Shown one piece after another: positions 1 to 9,145 of a stretch of 64,000 bases of DNA (its first letter is position 1; every line of letters starts with the position of its first letter). Source of the stretch: Burkholderia mayonis (lineage in GTDB: Bacteria > Pseudomonadota > Gammaproteobacteria > Burkholderiales > Burkholderiaceae); NCBI RefSeq assembly GCF_001523745.2, contig NZ_CP013386.1:3100001-3164000 (forward strand), given 5' to 3'. The notes beneath the pieces are model-generated. The model saw only the letters and a program-made list of their open reading frames with translations, was not told the origin of the DNA and did not search any database. Position numbers and translations under genes: made by a program.

Positions 1-713
1 ACTCGCCGCGCAGGTCGCCTAAAGACAGTCCGGTACAGCGGACGACGAAAACGTATTCATGCACCGTCCTGCAAGGATAACCACGCATCCACGTGCGTGA
101 GCGTCTTTCCATCTTTCCCGTACAACCCCCGCTCTCCCCTGCGGATCCTGATGTCGACGGGCATGTCTGCAAGCATGGTGGCGTCCACGTGCGTGTATAT
201 CCTCTGGCATCCGATCGACGACAGCCTTCATTGTCTTTCATATTGAAATGACAAATTCACATTACAGACAAAATATTTCTCTCATATTTCATTTAAATTC
301 ATATAAAAATTGATTAAAAATGACTATGTGATATTTCTCTTCATCGTGAGCCAACGCATGAAAGATCGAACGAATTCGATGCCGTTCACGAAACGGACAT
401 CTTCATCGAAGCCGAGCATCGCGCATCACCCGGCGATCCAACGACGCGGTTGAAAATGACGAAGAAGGAGAAGGCGCGCATTGCGGGCCGCGAGGAAGCA
501 CGCGCGACATGCCGGGCGAGCATCGCTCGTCTCGCGTGTATTTGAAGAGGAAGGATTTCCTGACAAGAAGCAGCGCTGCACATGTCGGCCGTCACGACAG
601 CGAACAGGCAAACATCGCGCGAACATCACCGGCCATGCGATGCAGACGGAACCAGCGATTTGCGAATCGACCGCGGCGCATTCACGCTCAACCGATCCGT
701 CGGCATCGATGCG
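1..713. other. Gene-poor left edge with an AT-rich segment
   Basis: No gene can be supported here with confidence. Bases about 235-350 are strikingly AT-rich for this genome. A short minus-strand reading frame (about 58-176, 39 codons, beginning MLADMPVDIRIRRGERGLYG) has a protein-like composition but lacks a ribosome binding site and matches no family I know. It could be the tail of a decayed or transferred gene. The remaining long frames on both strands are arginine-rich and look like composition artefacts. Confidence 0.4.
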
Positions 714-1139
714 CTACGCGGCCTTTCTCGCGGCGGCTGCGCGTTTCTTCGACTGCGTCGATGCTTCGCACGCCGACGCGTCGCAAGTCGTCTCGGCGGA
801 GTTGACACCTGATTGATGCGTTCGATACGCATCGCCCCATTCCCGCAAGCTGATCAGCACGGGAGCGAGCGTCTTGCCGAACGGCGTCAATTCGTACTCG
901 ACCTTCGGCGGCACCTGCGGATAGACGTGGCGCGCGACGATCCCGTCCGCCTCGAGTTCGCGCAACTGCAGCGTCAGCATCCGCTGCGTCGTGTTCGGCA
1001 TCAGCCGCGTGAGCTCCATGAAACGCTTCTTCTCCCGCAACAAATGAAACAGGATCACCGGCTTCCACAATCCGCCGATGACGGAAAGCGTCACCTCGAC
1101 GGAGCACCCGCTTTTGCTGTCGAAACGTTTCGGTCGCAT
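714..1139 (-). CDS. HxlR-family transcriptional regulator
   Basis: A 141-residue single-domain winged-helix regulator of the HxlR/DUF24 (MarR-like) type. The signature order is visible: a cysteine near the N-terminus (SKSGCSVE), the helix with GGLWKPVILFHL, then ELTRLMPNTTQRMLTLQLRELE and the wing ending in VEYELTPFGKTL. HxlR proteins often sense electrophiles or oxidants through the N-terminal cysteine; that this one does so is inference. The C-terminal tail is Ala/Lys/Arg-rich and unlike the family core. I chose ATG 1139 rather than the in-frame GTG at 1145. It is divergent from the alcohol dehydrogenase at 1396, the probable target. Confidence 0.88.
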   Translation of the reverse strand: MRPKRFDSKSGCSVEVTLSVIGGLWKPVILFHLLREKKRFMELTRLMPNTTQRMLTLQLRELEADGIVARHVYPQVPPKVEYELTPFGKTLAPVLISLREWGDAYRTHQSGVNSAETTCDASACEASTQSKKRAAAARKAA

Positions 1140-1146
1140 CGTCACA

Positions 1147-1166
1147 TACCTACATAATTGATAGTA
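1147..1166. promoter_or_regulatory. Candidate HxlR operator
   Basis: TACCTACATAATTGATAGTA lies directly upstream of the HxlR start. It shares 14 of 20 positions with TACCTGTATTACAGATACTA upstream of the second HxlR gene of this window. Both begin TACC/TACCT and end in ATA-TA, resembling the spaced TACT/AGTA half-sites known for HxlR-type regulators such as YodB. Autoregulation and control of the divergent dehydrogenase are inferred. Confidence 0.45.
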
Positions 1167-1395
1167 CCGGCCTTAATTGTACGTTCTTGCATCGAACGAA
1201 GTACGCCCGGACAATTCGTCCATCCGCCGTCTGCTCGTCGGCCGGACGCGGGCCAGCTTCGCTCAGCGCGATCCACGTGCGCTCGCGTGCGACACGCGCA
1301 ACGACGCAACGCGCGCCGGTCCTTGATCGGCCACTCTCGAACGCATCGATCGCGCGCCGCGCTTCGTGCGCTCGCCATTTACAGGAGTCGAATCA

Positions 1396-2403
1396 ATGAA
1401 AGCCATCATGCTTCGCCAGCCCGCAGGCCTCGAACAGCTCGAACGCGTGACGCTCGCCGATCCCGGCGCACCCGCCGCGGGCGAGATCCGCGTACGCGTT
1501 CATGCAAGCTCGCTCAACTATCACGATCTCGGCGTCGTCACGGGCAGGATGGGCGCCGCCGACAAACGCATTCCGATGTCGGACGGCGCGGGCGTCGTCG
1601 AAGCGATCGGCAAAGGCGTCACGGAATACGCGGTCGGCGACGCGGTCGTGTCGACCTTCTTCCCGCAATGGCTCGACGGCGGCCCGACCGCCGCGGACTT
1701 CGCGACGGTGCCAGGCGACGGCGTCGACGGCTACGCGCGCGAATCGGTCGTGCGGCCCGCGCATTGGTTCACGCACGCGCCGAAGGGCTACACGCATGCG
1801 GAAGCCGCGACGCTGACGACGGCCGGCCTCACCGCGTGGCGCGCGCTCGTCGTCGACGGCAATCTCAAGGCCGGCGACAGCGTGCTCGTGCTCGGCACGG
1901 GCGGCGTGTCGATCTTCGCGCTGCAGTTCGCAAAACGAATGGGCGCGGCCGTGATCGTCACGTCGTCGTCGGACGAGAAGCTGGAACGCGCTCGCGCGCT
2001 CGGCGCCGACCACGTCGTCAACTATCGCCGCGACGCGAATTGGGCCGCGAAGGTCCTCGAGCAGACGAACGGACGCGGCGTCGATCACGTGATCGAAGTG
2101 GGCGGCCCCGATACATTGCCGCAATCGATTCAGGCGTGCCGGATCGGCGGCCATATTGCGCTGATCGGCGTGCTGACGGGCATCGCCGGGCCGGTGCCGA
2201 CCGTCACGCTGATGACGCGCCAACAGAATCTGCAAGGCCTCATCGTCGGCAGCCGCCGGCACCAGATCGACATGGTGCGCGCGATCGATTCGACCGGCAT
2301 CAAGCCGGTGATCGATCGCACGTTCGCGCTCGACGAGATCGCAGACGCGTTCCGCCATCAGACTGCGGCCAAGCACTTCGGCAAGATCTGCCTGTCGATC
2401 TGA
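1396..2403 (+). CDS. Zinc-type/quinone-oxidoreductase-like alcohol dehydrogenase (MDR family)
   Basis: A 335-residue cytosolic NAD(P)-dependent oxidoreductase of the medium-chain dehydrogenase family. The GroES-like N-terminal domain (MKAIMLRQPAG...LNYHDLGVVTGRM...DGAGVVEAIGKGV) is followed by a Rossmann fold whose nucleotide motif reads LGTGGVSIFALQFAKRMGA. The GHE zinc signature of classical alcohol dehydrogenases is replaced by DGAG, so it fits the zinc-independent quinone oxidoreductase-like group. The start at ATG 1396 follows acaggag at 1381; an upstream in-frame ATG at 1366 lacks such a site. It is divergent from an HxlR regulator, suggesting induction by a reactive carbonyl or quinone. 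The substrate is unknown. Confidence 0.85.
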   Translation: MKAIMLRQPAGLEQLERVTLADPGAPAAGEIRVRVHASSLNYHDLGVVTGRMGAADKRIPMSDGAGVVEAIGKGVTEYAVGDAVVSTFFPQWLDGGPTAADFATVPGDGVDGYARESVVRPAHWFTHAPKGYTHAEAATLTTAGLTAWRALVVDGNLKAGDSVLVLGTGGVSIFALQFAKRMGAAVIVTSSSDEKLERARALGADHVVNYRRDANWAAKVLEQTNGRGVDHVIEVGGPDTLPQSIQACRIGGHIALIGVLTGIAGPVPTVTLMTRQQNLQGLIVGSRRHQIDMVRAIDSTGIKPVIDRTFALDEIADAFRHQTAAKHFGKICLSI

Positions 2404-2417
2404 GCCGATCGGCGCGA

Positions 2418-2435
2418 GCCGGCTGCCGAGCCGGC
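2418..2435. terminator. Hairpin between convergent genes
   Basis: GCCGGCT-GCCG-AGCCGGC is a perfect 7-bp stem with a 4-base loop, placed between the convergent stops at 2403 and 2443. There is no T-tract on either side, so termination efficiency is uncertain. Confidence 0.35.
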
Positions 2436-2442
2436 CCGGCGC

Positions 2443-3462
2443 TCAACGCATCGACCTGCGCTTCGTGTGAACGATCGGATTGCGCCGCGACGTGAAGCTC
2501 ATCGACGCGGCCAGCCGTCCCAACACGGCCTCGCCGGCGCCGCCGATCTCGGTGCGCGCGGGCGATGCAAGGATCATGTCGAGCCATGCATTCAACGCGC
2601 CTCCATGAAAGCGCCCGGCCATCGCGGCCACGACGTCGGGCGCCGCGATCATCACACCCGCGAGCAGGTAATACGGCCAGAAGCTTCCGGCGCCTGACAG
2701 CCGATCGAGCCGGCAGACGGCGAGCGCGGCGCACAGCCCTTCCGCAGATGCGAGATCCCGACGCTCATGCCGAATCGCGGCCGCGATGCCGTTGTGCTCG
2801 CCGCCGTATGCGGCGAGCGTGATCGGCGCATTCGTCGCGAGCGTCGCCGAAAACGCCGCGAGCGCGGCCATGGCGTCGATATGCTTTTCGTCCGCCCGCC
2901 ACACGCATCCGATCGCCCGATCGATGACGCGGCCCGCCGCCGGTCCGTCGAAGCGAACCAAACCGCGCATCGCGTCTTCCGCGACGCCGCTGTCCGCTGC
3001 GAGCGCGTGCCCGATGCCGAGCTCGATCGATTCGAGCGCGGCCCAGCCGACTTCCGGATCGTCGAAGCCGCATGCGTTCCCAACGCCGTACGCTCCATCG
3101 AACACGGCTTTCGAACCGGGTAGATAACGATCGACGATCGCGAGCAGCCGTTTCGTCGGCGTATGCGCAAACGCGCCGTATGTGGCGGCGCGCGCCGTGT
3201 CGGCGGATGCGCCGTCGCCTTGCAGCGCCACGAGCAGTTCGCTCAGGAGATCGGCGTCCGCCGTCGGGCCGCGCCGGGCGCTTGCATTCGATCGCGCGAG
3301 CGAGGTGTACGCGGCGGTCGCGATGTGCGCTTCGCGGCTTGCCGCCGCCGCGGACACAAGACGCTCCGCGTGATCGAGGAGATGCCGAAGCCATGCTGCC
3401 GTGCGCAAGCTGCCGAGCGACGGGCCTTGGGCGTCGACACGATGATTATGATTGTCAGGCAT
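2443..3462 (-). CDS. Hypothetical protein, family not recognised
   Basis: An Ala/Leu-rich, apparently soluble and mostly helical 339-residue protein that I do not recognise. It has no signal peptide, no clear membrane segment and no obvious catalytic motif. A glycine-rich central stretch (VFDGAYGVGNACGFDDPEVG, about residues 155-175) is the most distinctive feature. The start at ATG 3462 (MPDNHNHRVDAQG) was chosen because the upstream in-frame extension is arginine-rich and looks non-coding. It stands alone, convergent with the alcohol dehydrogenase and followed upstream by about 500 gene-free bases. Function unknown. Confidence 0.55.
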   Translation of the reverse strand: MPDNHNHRVDAQGPSLGSLRTAAWLRHLLDHAERLVSAAAASREAHIATAAYTSLARSNASARRGPTADADLLSELLVALQGDGASADTARAATYGAFAHTPTKRLLAIVDRYLPGSKAVFDGAYGVGNACGFDDPEVGWAALESIELGIGHALAADSGVAEDAMRGLVRFDGPAAGRVIDRAIGCVWRADEKHIDAMAALAAFSATLATNAPITLAAYGGEHNGIAAAIRHERRDLASAEGLCAALAVCRLDRLSGAGSFWPYYLLAGVMIAAPDVVAAMAGRFHGGALNAWLDMILASPARTEIGGAGEAVLGRLAASMSFTSRRNPIVHTKRRSMR

Positions 3463-3960
3463 GGGCCATCCGAGAAATAGCGATGCGGATCGTGTCCGCA
3501 GTTGGGCGACGGCAACTGTCGCTGCACGTCGCACGCGAGCCGCCCTCGCCCATGCGTCGAAGGCCCGACTCCGCGCGGCGCACCGATGCGCGAACGCGTC
3601 GCCCCTTTTATTTTTGACGACGACCGGCCCATGTTCGCCCCGCTGTCGATCGGGCTCCGAAACGTTTGCACGATGGCCGCCCTGCCTTCGCGCTCGTCTC
3701 GCGCGCCTGCGCGCAACCTTCGCACGCATCGCACAGCGCGCACCGCGGCCCCACGCGCTTGCCCCTCAGCGCGATCGCAATGCTCGCCGGGCCGCGCATC
3801 CCGGCACAATGGCATGCGCGGCTGCCCTGACGTCAGGCGAACTTCCTGTCGTTCGTCGTCTTGCGAACGCGGCGGCTCCTGGCGGCCGCGTTCACGCTAT
3901 ACACGCGCAGCGGCTCATGATCGACGAGCCGCCGCACGGCAAAACCGTGACGAACGCAAA
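3463..3960. other. Intergenic region without a supported gene
   Basis: About 500 bases between two minus-strand genes. I see no credible gene. A hairpin GAACGCGG...CCGCGTTC (about 3867-3895) and GCGGCTC...GAGCCGC (about 3909-3931) lie just downstream of the PraB-like gene and may serve as its transcription end, but neither has a T-tract. Confidence 0.4.
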
Positions 3961-4476
3961 TTACTGGACGCGGAACTTCGGCGACGTCACGACCGTCCCC
4001 GTCACCTTGCAGTCCGGCGCCAGCACGGCGTTGCTGAAGGTAATCGACGAATTCGCGTCGTTCCACGACGTCACCACCTTGCTCGGACCACACTGGCCGA
4101 GCAGCGTCACGTTGACCTGCGCGTTGTTGATCGTCAACTGAGTCGCGCTGTCGGCCTGGCCGGTCCACGGATTCAGGCCGCTCGCGCTGCCCTTGATGAG
4201 GCCGCACAGGCTGTTGCTGCCGGTAAACATCGTCGACGTGATGTTGACGACACCCGCCGACGTGATCGTGCCGTTGAACGTCGCGACGCAGTTCGCGGTG
4301 ATCGATCCTTTCGACAGCAGGGTCTCGTTGGGAGACGACGTCGCCGAGAACGGCTCGCCGTTCGGATTCATCGGCTGGCCGTCGACGCGGGTTATGGTGA
4401 CGGCGAGCGCTGGCGTAGCTGCTGCCGCTGCGAATGCCAACGCGACAATGAACGGAACAAATTTACGGTTACGCAT
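3961..4476 (-). CDS. Small secreted protein, PraB-like (alkane oxidation protein activator family)
   Basis: A 171-residue exported protein. It has a clear signal peptide (MRNRKFVPFIVALAFAAAAA, cleavage probably after TPALA near residue 25). The mature part is Thr/Ser/Asn-rich and beta-like, with four cysteines (about 63, 91, 129, 156) that could form two disulfides. The composition and the spacing SITANCVATFNGTI...LCGLIKG resemble Pseudomonas PraB, a secreted protein linked to alkane use and biofilms. That assignment is by memory of the family, not a search. It is the last gene of a minus-strand operon behind an OmpW-like barrel and two lipoproteins, so it probably acts at or outside the outer membrane. 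Confidence 0.6.
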   Translation of the reverse strand: MRNRKFVPFIVALAFAAAAATPALAVTITRVDGQPMNPNGEPFSATSSPNETLLSKGSITANCVATFNGTITSAGVVNITSTMFTGSNSLCGLIKGSASGLNPWTGQADSATQLTINNAQVNVTLLGQCGPSKVVTSWNDANSSITFSNAVLAPDCKVTGTVVTSPKFRVQ

Positions 4477-4591
4477 GAGTCTGCCTCACTTGACGAATGG
4501 CGGCTTGCCGCCGGTAACGTGACGTCGCAGCCGATCGATCTCGCCCGCTCGGTCACAGGAAGCCCGGGCGCCGACGCCGCGCGCCCGTGGC

Positions 4592-5416
4592 TCAGAACTT
4601 GTAAGAGATCCCGACGAACGTGATGAGCGGATCGGCCTTCAGCTTCGTGCGCGTCGTCGCGAGCGTCGTGCCGTCGGCAGCCTTGATGACGAGCGACGAG
4701 TACGTCTTGAGCGGCATGTACGACAGCGTCGCCGTCAGCGCCCAGCGCTTGGCGAACGCATAGCTCGCACCGATGTTGTAGACCGGCGTGAACGACGACG
4801 ACGCCTTCCCCTCGACCGACGTCGGCCCCGGCTTGCCGGCGCCCGCTGCGAGCACGCTGCCGAGGTTGTCGTTGACGTCCTTTGCGAAATTGCCGTTGAG
4901 CTCGATGTTAGAAAACCAGCTATATGCGACGCCGATGCCGACGAACGGCCGGAACTTCGCCGTCGGCGAATTGAAGTAGTAGTTCAGGATGATCGTCGGA
5001 CTCCACTGCCGCGCGTTTTTCACGGCAGGCTGATTCGCCGGATTGCCGAGATCGACGCTGCCGAGCGAGCCCGACGGACCAGGCGGCTTGATGACGCCGT
5101 GGCCCGTCAGCGCGAACTCCGGCGGAATCCCGAGCACGGACGTCACCGCGATGTGGTCGGTGAAGAAGTACGTGAACGTGAGGCCCACCGTGTCCGCGTT
5201 GTTGACCGTCAGGCTCGTGCCCGGCGACGTGAACGAGCCGGGCAGCCGCAGCGGGCCGTTGATCGGCGAATTGACGACGTTGGTGGTAAGGCCGTTGCTC
5301 GAGTCCTGCGGCATCACGTGGAGCCAGCCGAGCGTCGCGACCGTGTCGCCCGCCTGCTGCGCGAAAGCGCCCGTCGATGCACCTGCAACGACGCACGCTG
5401 CAATCAGCTTCTTCAT
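4592..5416 (-). CDS. OmpW-family outer membrane protein
   Basis: A 274-residue beta-barrel with a signal peptide (MKKLIAACVVAGASTGAFA). Family traits are the repeated alternating beta segments, FTYFFTDHIAVTSVLGIPPEF, LNYYFNSPTAKFRPFVGIGVAYSWF, and a terminal aromatic residue (...LITFVGISYKF) recognised by the Bam machinery. OmpW/AlkL barrels form small hydrophobic channels in the outer membrane, so passage of a hydrophobic compound is the likely role. It is slightly longer than typical OmpW (about 200-230 residues), mainly through loop insertions. It lies 79 bp downstream of a lipoprotein gene and 115 bp upstream of the PraB-like gene in the same orientation. Confidence 0.85.
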   Translation of the reverse strand: MKKLIAACVVAGASTGAFAQQAGDTVATLGWLHVMPQDSSNGLTTNVVNSPINGPLRLPGSFTSPGTSLTVNNADTVGLTFTYFFTDHIAVTSVLGIPPEFALTGHGVIKPPGPSGSLGSVDLGNPANQPAVKNARQWSPTIILNYYFNSPTAKFRPFVGIGVAYSWFSNIELNGNFAKDVNDNLGSVLAAGAGKPGPTSVEGKASSSFTPVYNIGASYAFAKRWALTATLSYMPLKTYSSLVIKAADGTTLATTRTKLKADPLITFVGISYKF

Positions 5417-5495
5417 GAAGTCTCCTGATACTCCGATCGGGCGACGCGGGCCCGCGGGCCACGCGTCGCCGTATGTCTCCTGTTTCGCGCGACGC

Positions 5496-6749
5496 TCACT
5501 GCACGAACGCGCCCACCGTGAAGTACGGGTTGTTGACGTCGCTCATGTCGAGGAAACCGAATACGCCGCCCGTGAAAATGAACTTGCCGGTGGGCGGCCC
5601 TGACGCCGCATTCGTCTGGACCGTCGTGACGACGCCCGGCACGGCCTGCGTGTAGTCGAGATTGAGCGCGCGCGTGAGCGCGACCTGCGACGCATGGAAC
5701 GGATCGAGCAGCGTCGCCTGCGTGCCGACGAGTGCGGTCGCGCGATAATCGAACAGGCTGTCGACGCCCGTGTATTCGCCGTCCTGCGAACCCAAGGCGA
5801 TCGCCTGCTGCGGACTCAGCATCGAGATCCCGGATTCGTCGTCCGCAACGGGCGCGCCTTGCGTCAGATCGGAATTCGCCGCGCCGGTGCGAATGAAGAT
5901 GGGCACCAGCTGGTTGCGCAGCTTGCCGACGATCAGGATGCCCTTGCCCGCCTTCGTCGGATCGAGCGACGCCAGCGTCGCCGGGATCTGCGGCTGATAG
6001 TTGAGCGACTCGAACACCGGTGCATCGGCGCGCAGCGTCAGCTTCTGATTGACGGTCGCGCTCGACGCGAGCGGCTGCCCGCCGTTCTTCTTGCCGAAGT
6101 TGTCGGTCTCGACGTACGTACCGTCCGCATTGATCGTGACCTTCGCGTCGATCGCCGCTTGCATGAAATTCTGCGACGGCACCTGGTGATAGCCGAGCTG
6201 GTTGTAGTTGCCCGCGATCTTCGAAAGATCGGTCTCCTGATCGGAGAAGCTGATGAACGGATAGTACGGGAAAGTCGTCTTCGGAATCCGGCCGACGCCG
6301 ATCACGCCGTCGAACTCGATCGTCGCGCCGGGAATCGCGCCGCCCAGCACGCCCTCGCCGAGAAACACGCGCGCCGGACGGTTCGGATCGAGGCTCGCGT
6401 CGTTCAGCCGGAACGTGCACTGGTTGAGCTTCTCGGTCGGAAGACCTGTCTCGTCCGTCAGCGTCCCGGTCACGACGTTGTTGGGCGGCGTATCGCGCGT
6501 CGGCTGCACGGTGCCCGCCGCCGCCGGCACCGGCGACGCGAGATACGTGATCTGAAACGTCATCTTCGTCGTGTCGAGTTGCACACGAACGAGCTCACCG
6601 GAGCCGGAGCCGCCCGTAAACACGGTGTTGTAATCGATGGTCTTCGGACAGAGCCGGACGACGGGCGCGGGCGGCGGATCGTCACCGCCGCCGCAGGCGG
6701 TCAGGGCGGAAGCCAATACGGCGACGGCCAGCGATTTTCTCCAATGCAT
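5496..6749 (-). CDS. Putative lipoprotein, DUF2957-like (second paralogue)
   Basis: A 417-residue lipoprotein with a short signal and lipobox (ASALTACGGGDD, Cys about 19). The mature protein begins with a GGSGSGELVRVQLDTTKMTF region also found in the upstream neighbour. Both also share the motif GAIPGATIEFDG / GIPGATIAFSG, FYPFI-F-D-ETD, a VGKL-QLVPI segment, and the identical ending NPYFTVGAFVQ. This architecture fits the Burkholderia-restricted DUF2957 lipoprotein family as I remember it. No enzymatic motif is visible. It lies 61 bp downstream of its longer paralogue, and both precede the OmpW-like gene, which suggests an outer-membrane-associated complex. Confidence 0.72.
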   Translation of the reverse strand: MHWRKSLAVAVLASALTACGGGDDPPPAPVVRLCPKTIDYNTVFTGGSGSGELVRVQLDTTKMTFQITYLASPVPAAAGTVQPTRDTPPNNVVTGTLTDETGLPTEKLNQCTFRLNDASLDPNRPARVFLGEGVLGGAIPGATIEFDGVIGVGRIPKTTFPYYPFISFSDQETDLSKIAGNYNQLGYHQVPSQNFMQAAIDAKVTINADGTYVETDNFGKKNGGQPLASSATVNQKLTLRADAPVFESLNYQPQIPATLASLDPTKAGKGILIVGKLRNQLVPIFIRTGAANSDLTQGAPVADDESGISMLSPQQAIALGSQDGEYTGVDSLFDYRATALVGTQATLLDPFHASQVALTRALNLDYTQAVPGVVTTVQTNAASGPPTGKFIFTGGVFGFLDMSDVNNPYFTVGAFVQ

Positions 6750-6810
6750 AGGAATCCTCGATATCTTGAAGTCTGCGGCGGCGCGCTGTGCGCCGCCGCG
6801 ATGTCATCTG

Positions 6811-8409
6811 TTACTGAACGAACGCGCCGACCGTGAAGAACGGGTTGTACTGACTGTTGTTGACGACCATCCCGTACACGTTGCCGACCTTGATGAGCCA
6901 GCCGGAGTCGCCTTTCCTGAAGATCGCGACCGTACCCGCGCTGCCTTGCGCATTGAAGTCGCGCGTCGCCGTCACCTTGATCTTGCCGGGCGTCGTCTGC
7001 GTGTAGTCGAGCGAGAACTGCGAGCTCACTGACGACGTCATCGGATCCAGGAACGCCGCGGTCGCGCCCTGGAACAGCGTCGACGTATAGTTCGCCGCGA
7101 GCGTCGACACGGCCGAGCCGTCCGTGCAGTTGCCGGCGGACGGGTAGAAGAACCCGTCGTGATACGTGCCGGGCAGTTCCGGATGAGGCACCGTGTTGTC
7201 GAATGCCGAGCCGCTGTTGGCGGGTGCGTTCGAATTGCCGCCGAAGCTCACGACGCCGCACGCGACCGCGCTCGTCGCGCCGATGTAACCGCCTTGCAGC
7301 GAGTTCGCGGCTATCGCCGTAACGGGCGCGAGCACCGAGATGCCGATCTCCGCATCCGCTACCGATCCGAGCGGATTACTCGCGTCGACGTTCGCGTAGC
7401 CGACGCGAATGACGACGGGCACGAGTTGGCCGTTGAGCTTGCCGACGATCATCACGCCTTGCGCCTGGCTCGGCGTCAGGATCACGAGCGGCTGCCCCTG
7501 CCCCGCGGACGGATACGGCTGACTCGGTTGCGGGTGACTCACGAACACGTTGTCGGGCGTGCCGTCCGCGTTCGTCCGCAGCGTCCAGGGCGTGCCGGTC
7601 GTGCGGCACGAGTAGTCGCTGCCCGGCGTGATCGTGCACGAACCGTCCGCATTGAGCGTCTGTGTCCAGTTCACGACATCCGGCTGCCAGCCTTGCGGCG
7701 CGGCCATCTGGAACGACGTGCCCGTCGGCTGCAGGTGCACGCCGACCTCGTTGTAGACACCGGCCACTTTCGCGAAGTCCGTTTCGGTGTCCGTAAAGCC
7801 GATGAACGGATAGAAATCGAAGGCGCGCGACGGCACCTTGCCGATCGTCAAGCCCGGAAACAGTTCCAGGCCGGAGAACGCGATCGTCGCACCGGGAATC
7901 CCGCCGCCCACAACGCCCATGCCGACGAACAGCATCGGCGGATCGGCTTGATTGATCGTCACCGAGTACGCACCATCGCTCGTCGCGCCGTTGTCCAGCA
8001 CGAACGCGCAACGGTTCTGCTCGGCGGTGGGCAGACCAGTCGCGTTGTGGAATGTGCCGTTGATCGTGAGGCCGGTGCGCGTGTTGTTGATCTGCCCCGC
8101 GGACGTCGGCACCGACGACGCGATGAATTGCATCTGATAGGTCTTCTTCGTCGTGTCGAACTTGACCTTCACGTATTCGCCGCTGCCCGACCCGCCCGTG
8201 TACGTCGTCGAGTAATCGAGGGCATCGGGGCACAGCTTCGTCACCGTGGGCGGCGTCGTGCTCGGTCCGCTCGGCGGACACGAGCTGCCCGAGCATTGCC
8301 CGACCTGAATCGGGCCGGGATCGTCCCCGCCTCCGCAGCCGGCAAAGAACGGCATCGCAACGACCACACACGACAGCACGGTCGCACGAAGATTAGGAAT
8401 ACAAAACAT
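6811..8409 (-). CDS. Putative lipoprotein, DUF2957-like (first paralogue)
   Basis: A 532-residue lipoprotein and first gene of the envelope operon. ATG 8409 is chosen because a strong Shine-Dalgarno (AAGGAGG, 8414-8420 on the complement) lies 5 bases ahead; the longer frame to 8457 has none. The lipobox is PFFAGCGGGDD (Cys about 25). It shares the GGSGSGEYVKVKFDTTKKTY, GIPGATIAFSG, GKLNGQLVPVVIR and NPYFTVGAFVQ segments with its neighbour. Insertions account for about 115 extra residues, including extra cysteines (C-TITPGSDYSC). Function unknown; DUF2957 assignment is from memory. Confidence 0.75.
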   Translation of the reverse strand: MFCIPNLRATVLSCVVVAMPFFAGCGGGDDPGPIQVGQCSGSSCPPSGPSTTPPTVTKLCPDALDYSTTYTGGSGSGEYVKVKFDTTKKTYQMQFIASSVPTSAGQINNTRTGLTINGTFHNATGLPTAEQNRCAFVLDNGATSDGAYSVTINQADPPMLFVGMGVVGGGIPGATIAFSGLELFPGLTIGKVPSRAFDFYPFIGFTDTETDFAKVAGVYNEVGVHLQPTGTSFQMAAPQGWQPDVVNWTQTLNADGSCTITPGSDYSCRTTGTPWTLRTNADGTPDNVFVSHPQPSQPYPSAGQGQPLVILTPSQAQGVMIVGKLNGQLVPVVIRVGYANVDASNPLGSVADAEIGISVLAPVTAIAANSLQGGYIGATSAVACGVVSFGGNSNAPANSGSAFDNTVPHPELPGTYHDGFFYPSAGNCTDGSAVSTLAANYTSTLFQGATAAFLDPMTSSVSSQFSLDYTQTTPGKIKVTATRDFNAQGSAGTVAIFRKGDSGWLIKVGNVYGMVVNNSQYNPFFTVGAFVQ

Positions 8410-9145
8410 CACCCCTCCTTTTTTGGTCCAACCCGGTCTCGTCCGACGTGGCTTCATCGCTCGCCGGCTGGTTGGTATCTCGGCGTCGCCGACAGGCGAC
8501 GCGGCGATTCTGGGCGCTTGGCCGCGAGCATGCGGTCAATGCGCATTTGGCTCGCAGGATTCAATGCGCGCGCCGATTCGCGGCGCGGCATGATAATGCG
8601 GCGCCCTCAAGCGGAAATTGAATGAAAATCGACGGCTAATTAGCGATGCGATTGCGCAGGAAAGCAATGCGCGTGACGACTGCCCGTACGGGAATTTGAA
8701 AAAACGGCTGCTCCGCTGACCCCTCGTATGTGCGTATCATCTTCGGTCTCCGTAAGTACGCTCGTAGTTATCATGCTGCTTTATTTGCCATGACTATGAT
8801 CCGATGAATGGGGTATGTAAACCGATACATGATTCCAAACATCCGAGCCCGATCAAACCTCGACCGTTCAGTGCTCCCGACGTTGTTTCAAACGTCATAC
8901 CAGGCAATGTCAAATTCCGATCGAACAGCTTTCGCGTCGCTTTCTCTCAAGCATGATGAATGACGCGGCGCACCAAAGCAACCCTTTCCTTGCTTTTCGC
9001 TCGTTTCACACGGCAGAGGAAACAATGGCAATGATTCGATTCGCTTGAAAAAGCATCAGTCGAGAATAAAAATCACATCGCGCCGGCATTTATTTTCTCG
9101 ATATTGCGCGATGCCGATTTCGCCCGATTGAGCGCTCGCGATCGT
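8410..9145. other. Long upstream region of the envelope operon
   Basis: About 735 bases with lower GC than the surroundings and no supported gene on either strand. It must hold the promoter of the lipoprotein/OmpW/PraB operon. I cannot single out a convincing -35/-10 pair or operator. Confidence 0.45.

Noticed and set aside
386..832. Several 60-110-residue frames on both strands before the HxlR gene
   Set aside because: Arg/Ala/His-rich composition, mutual overlap and no start signals indicate chance frames.
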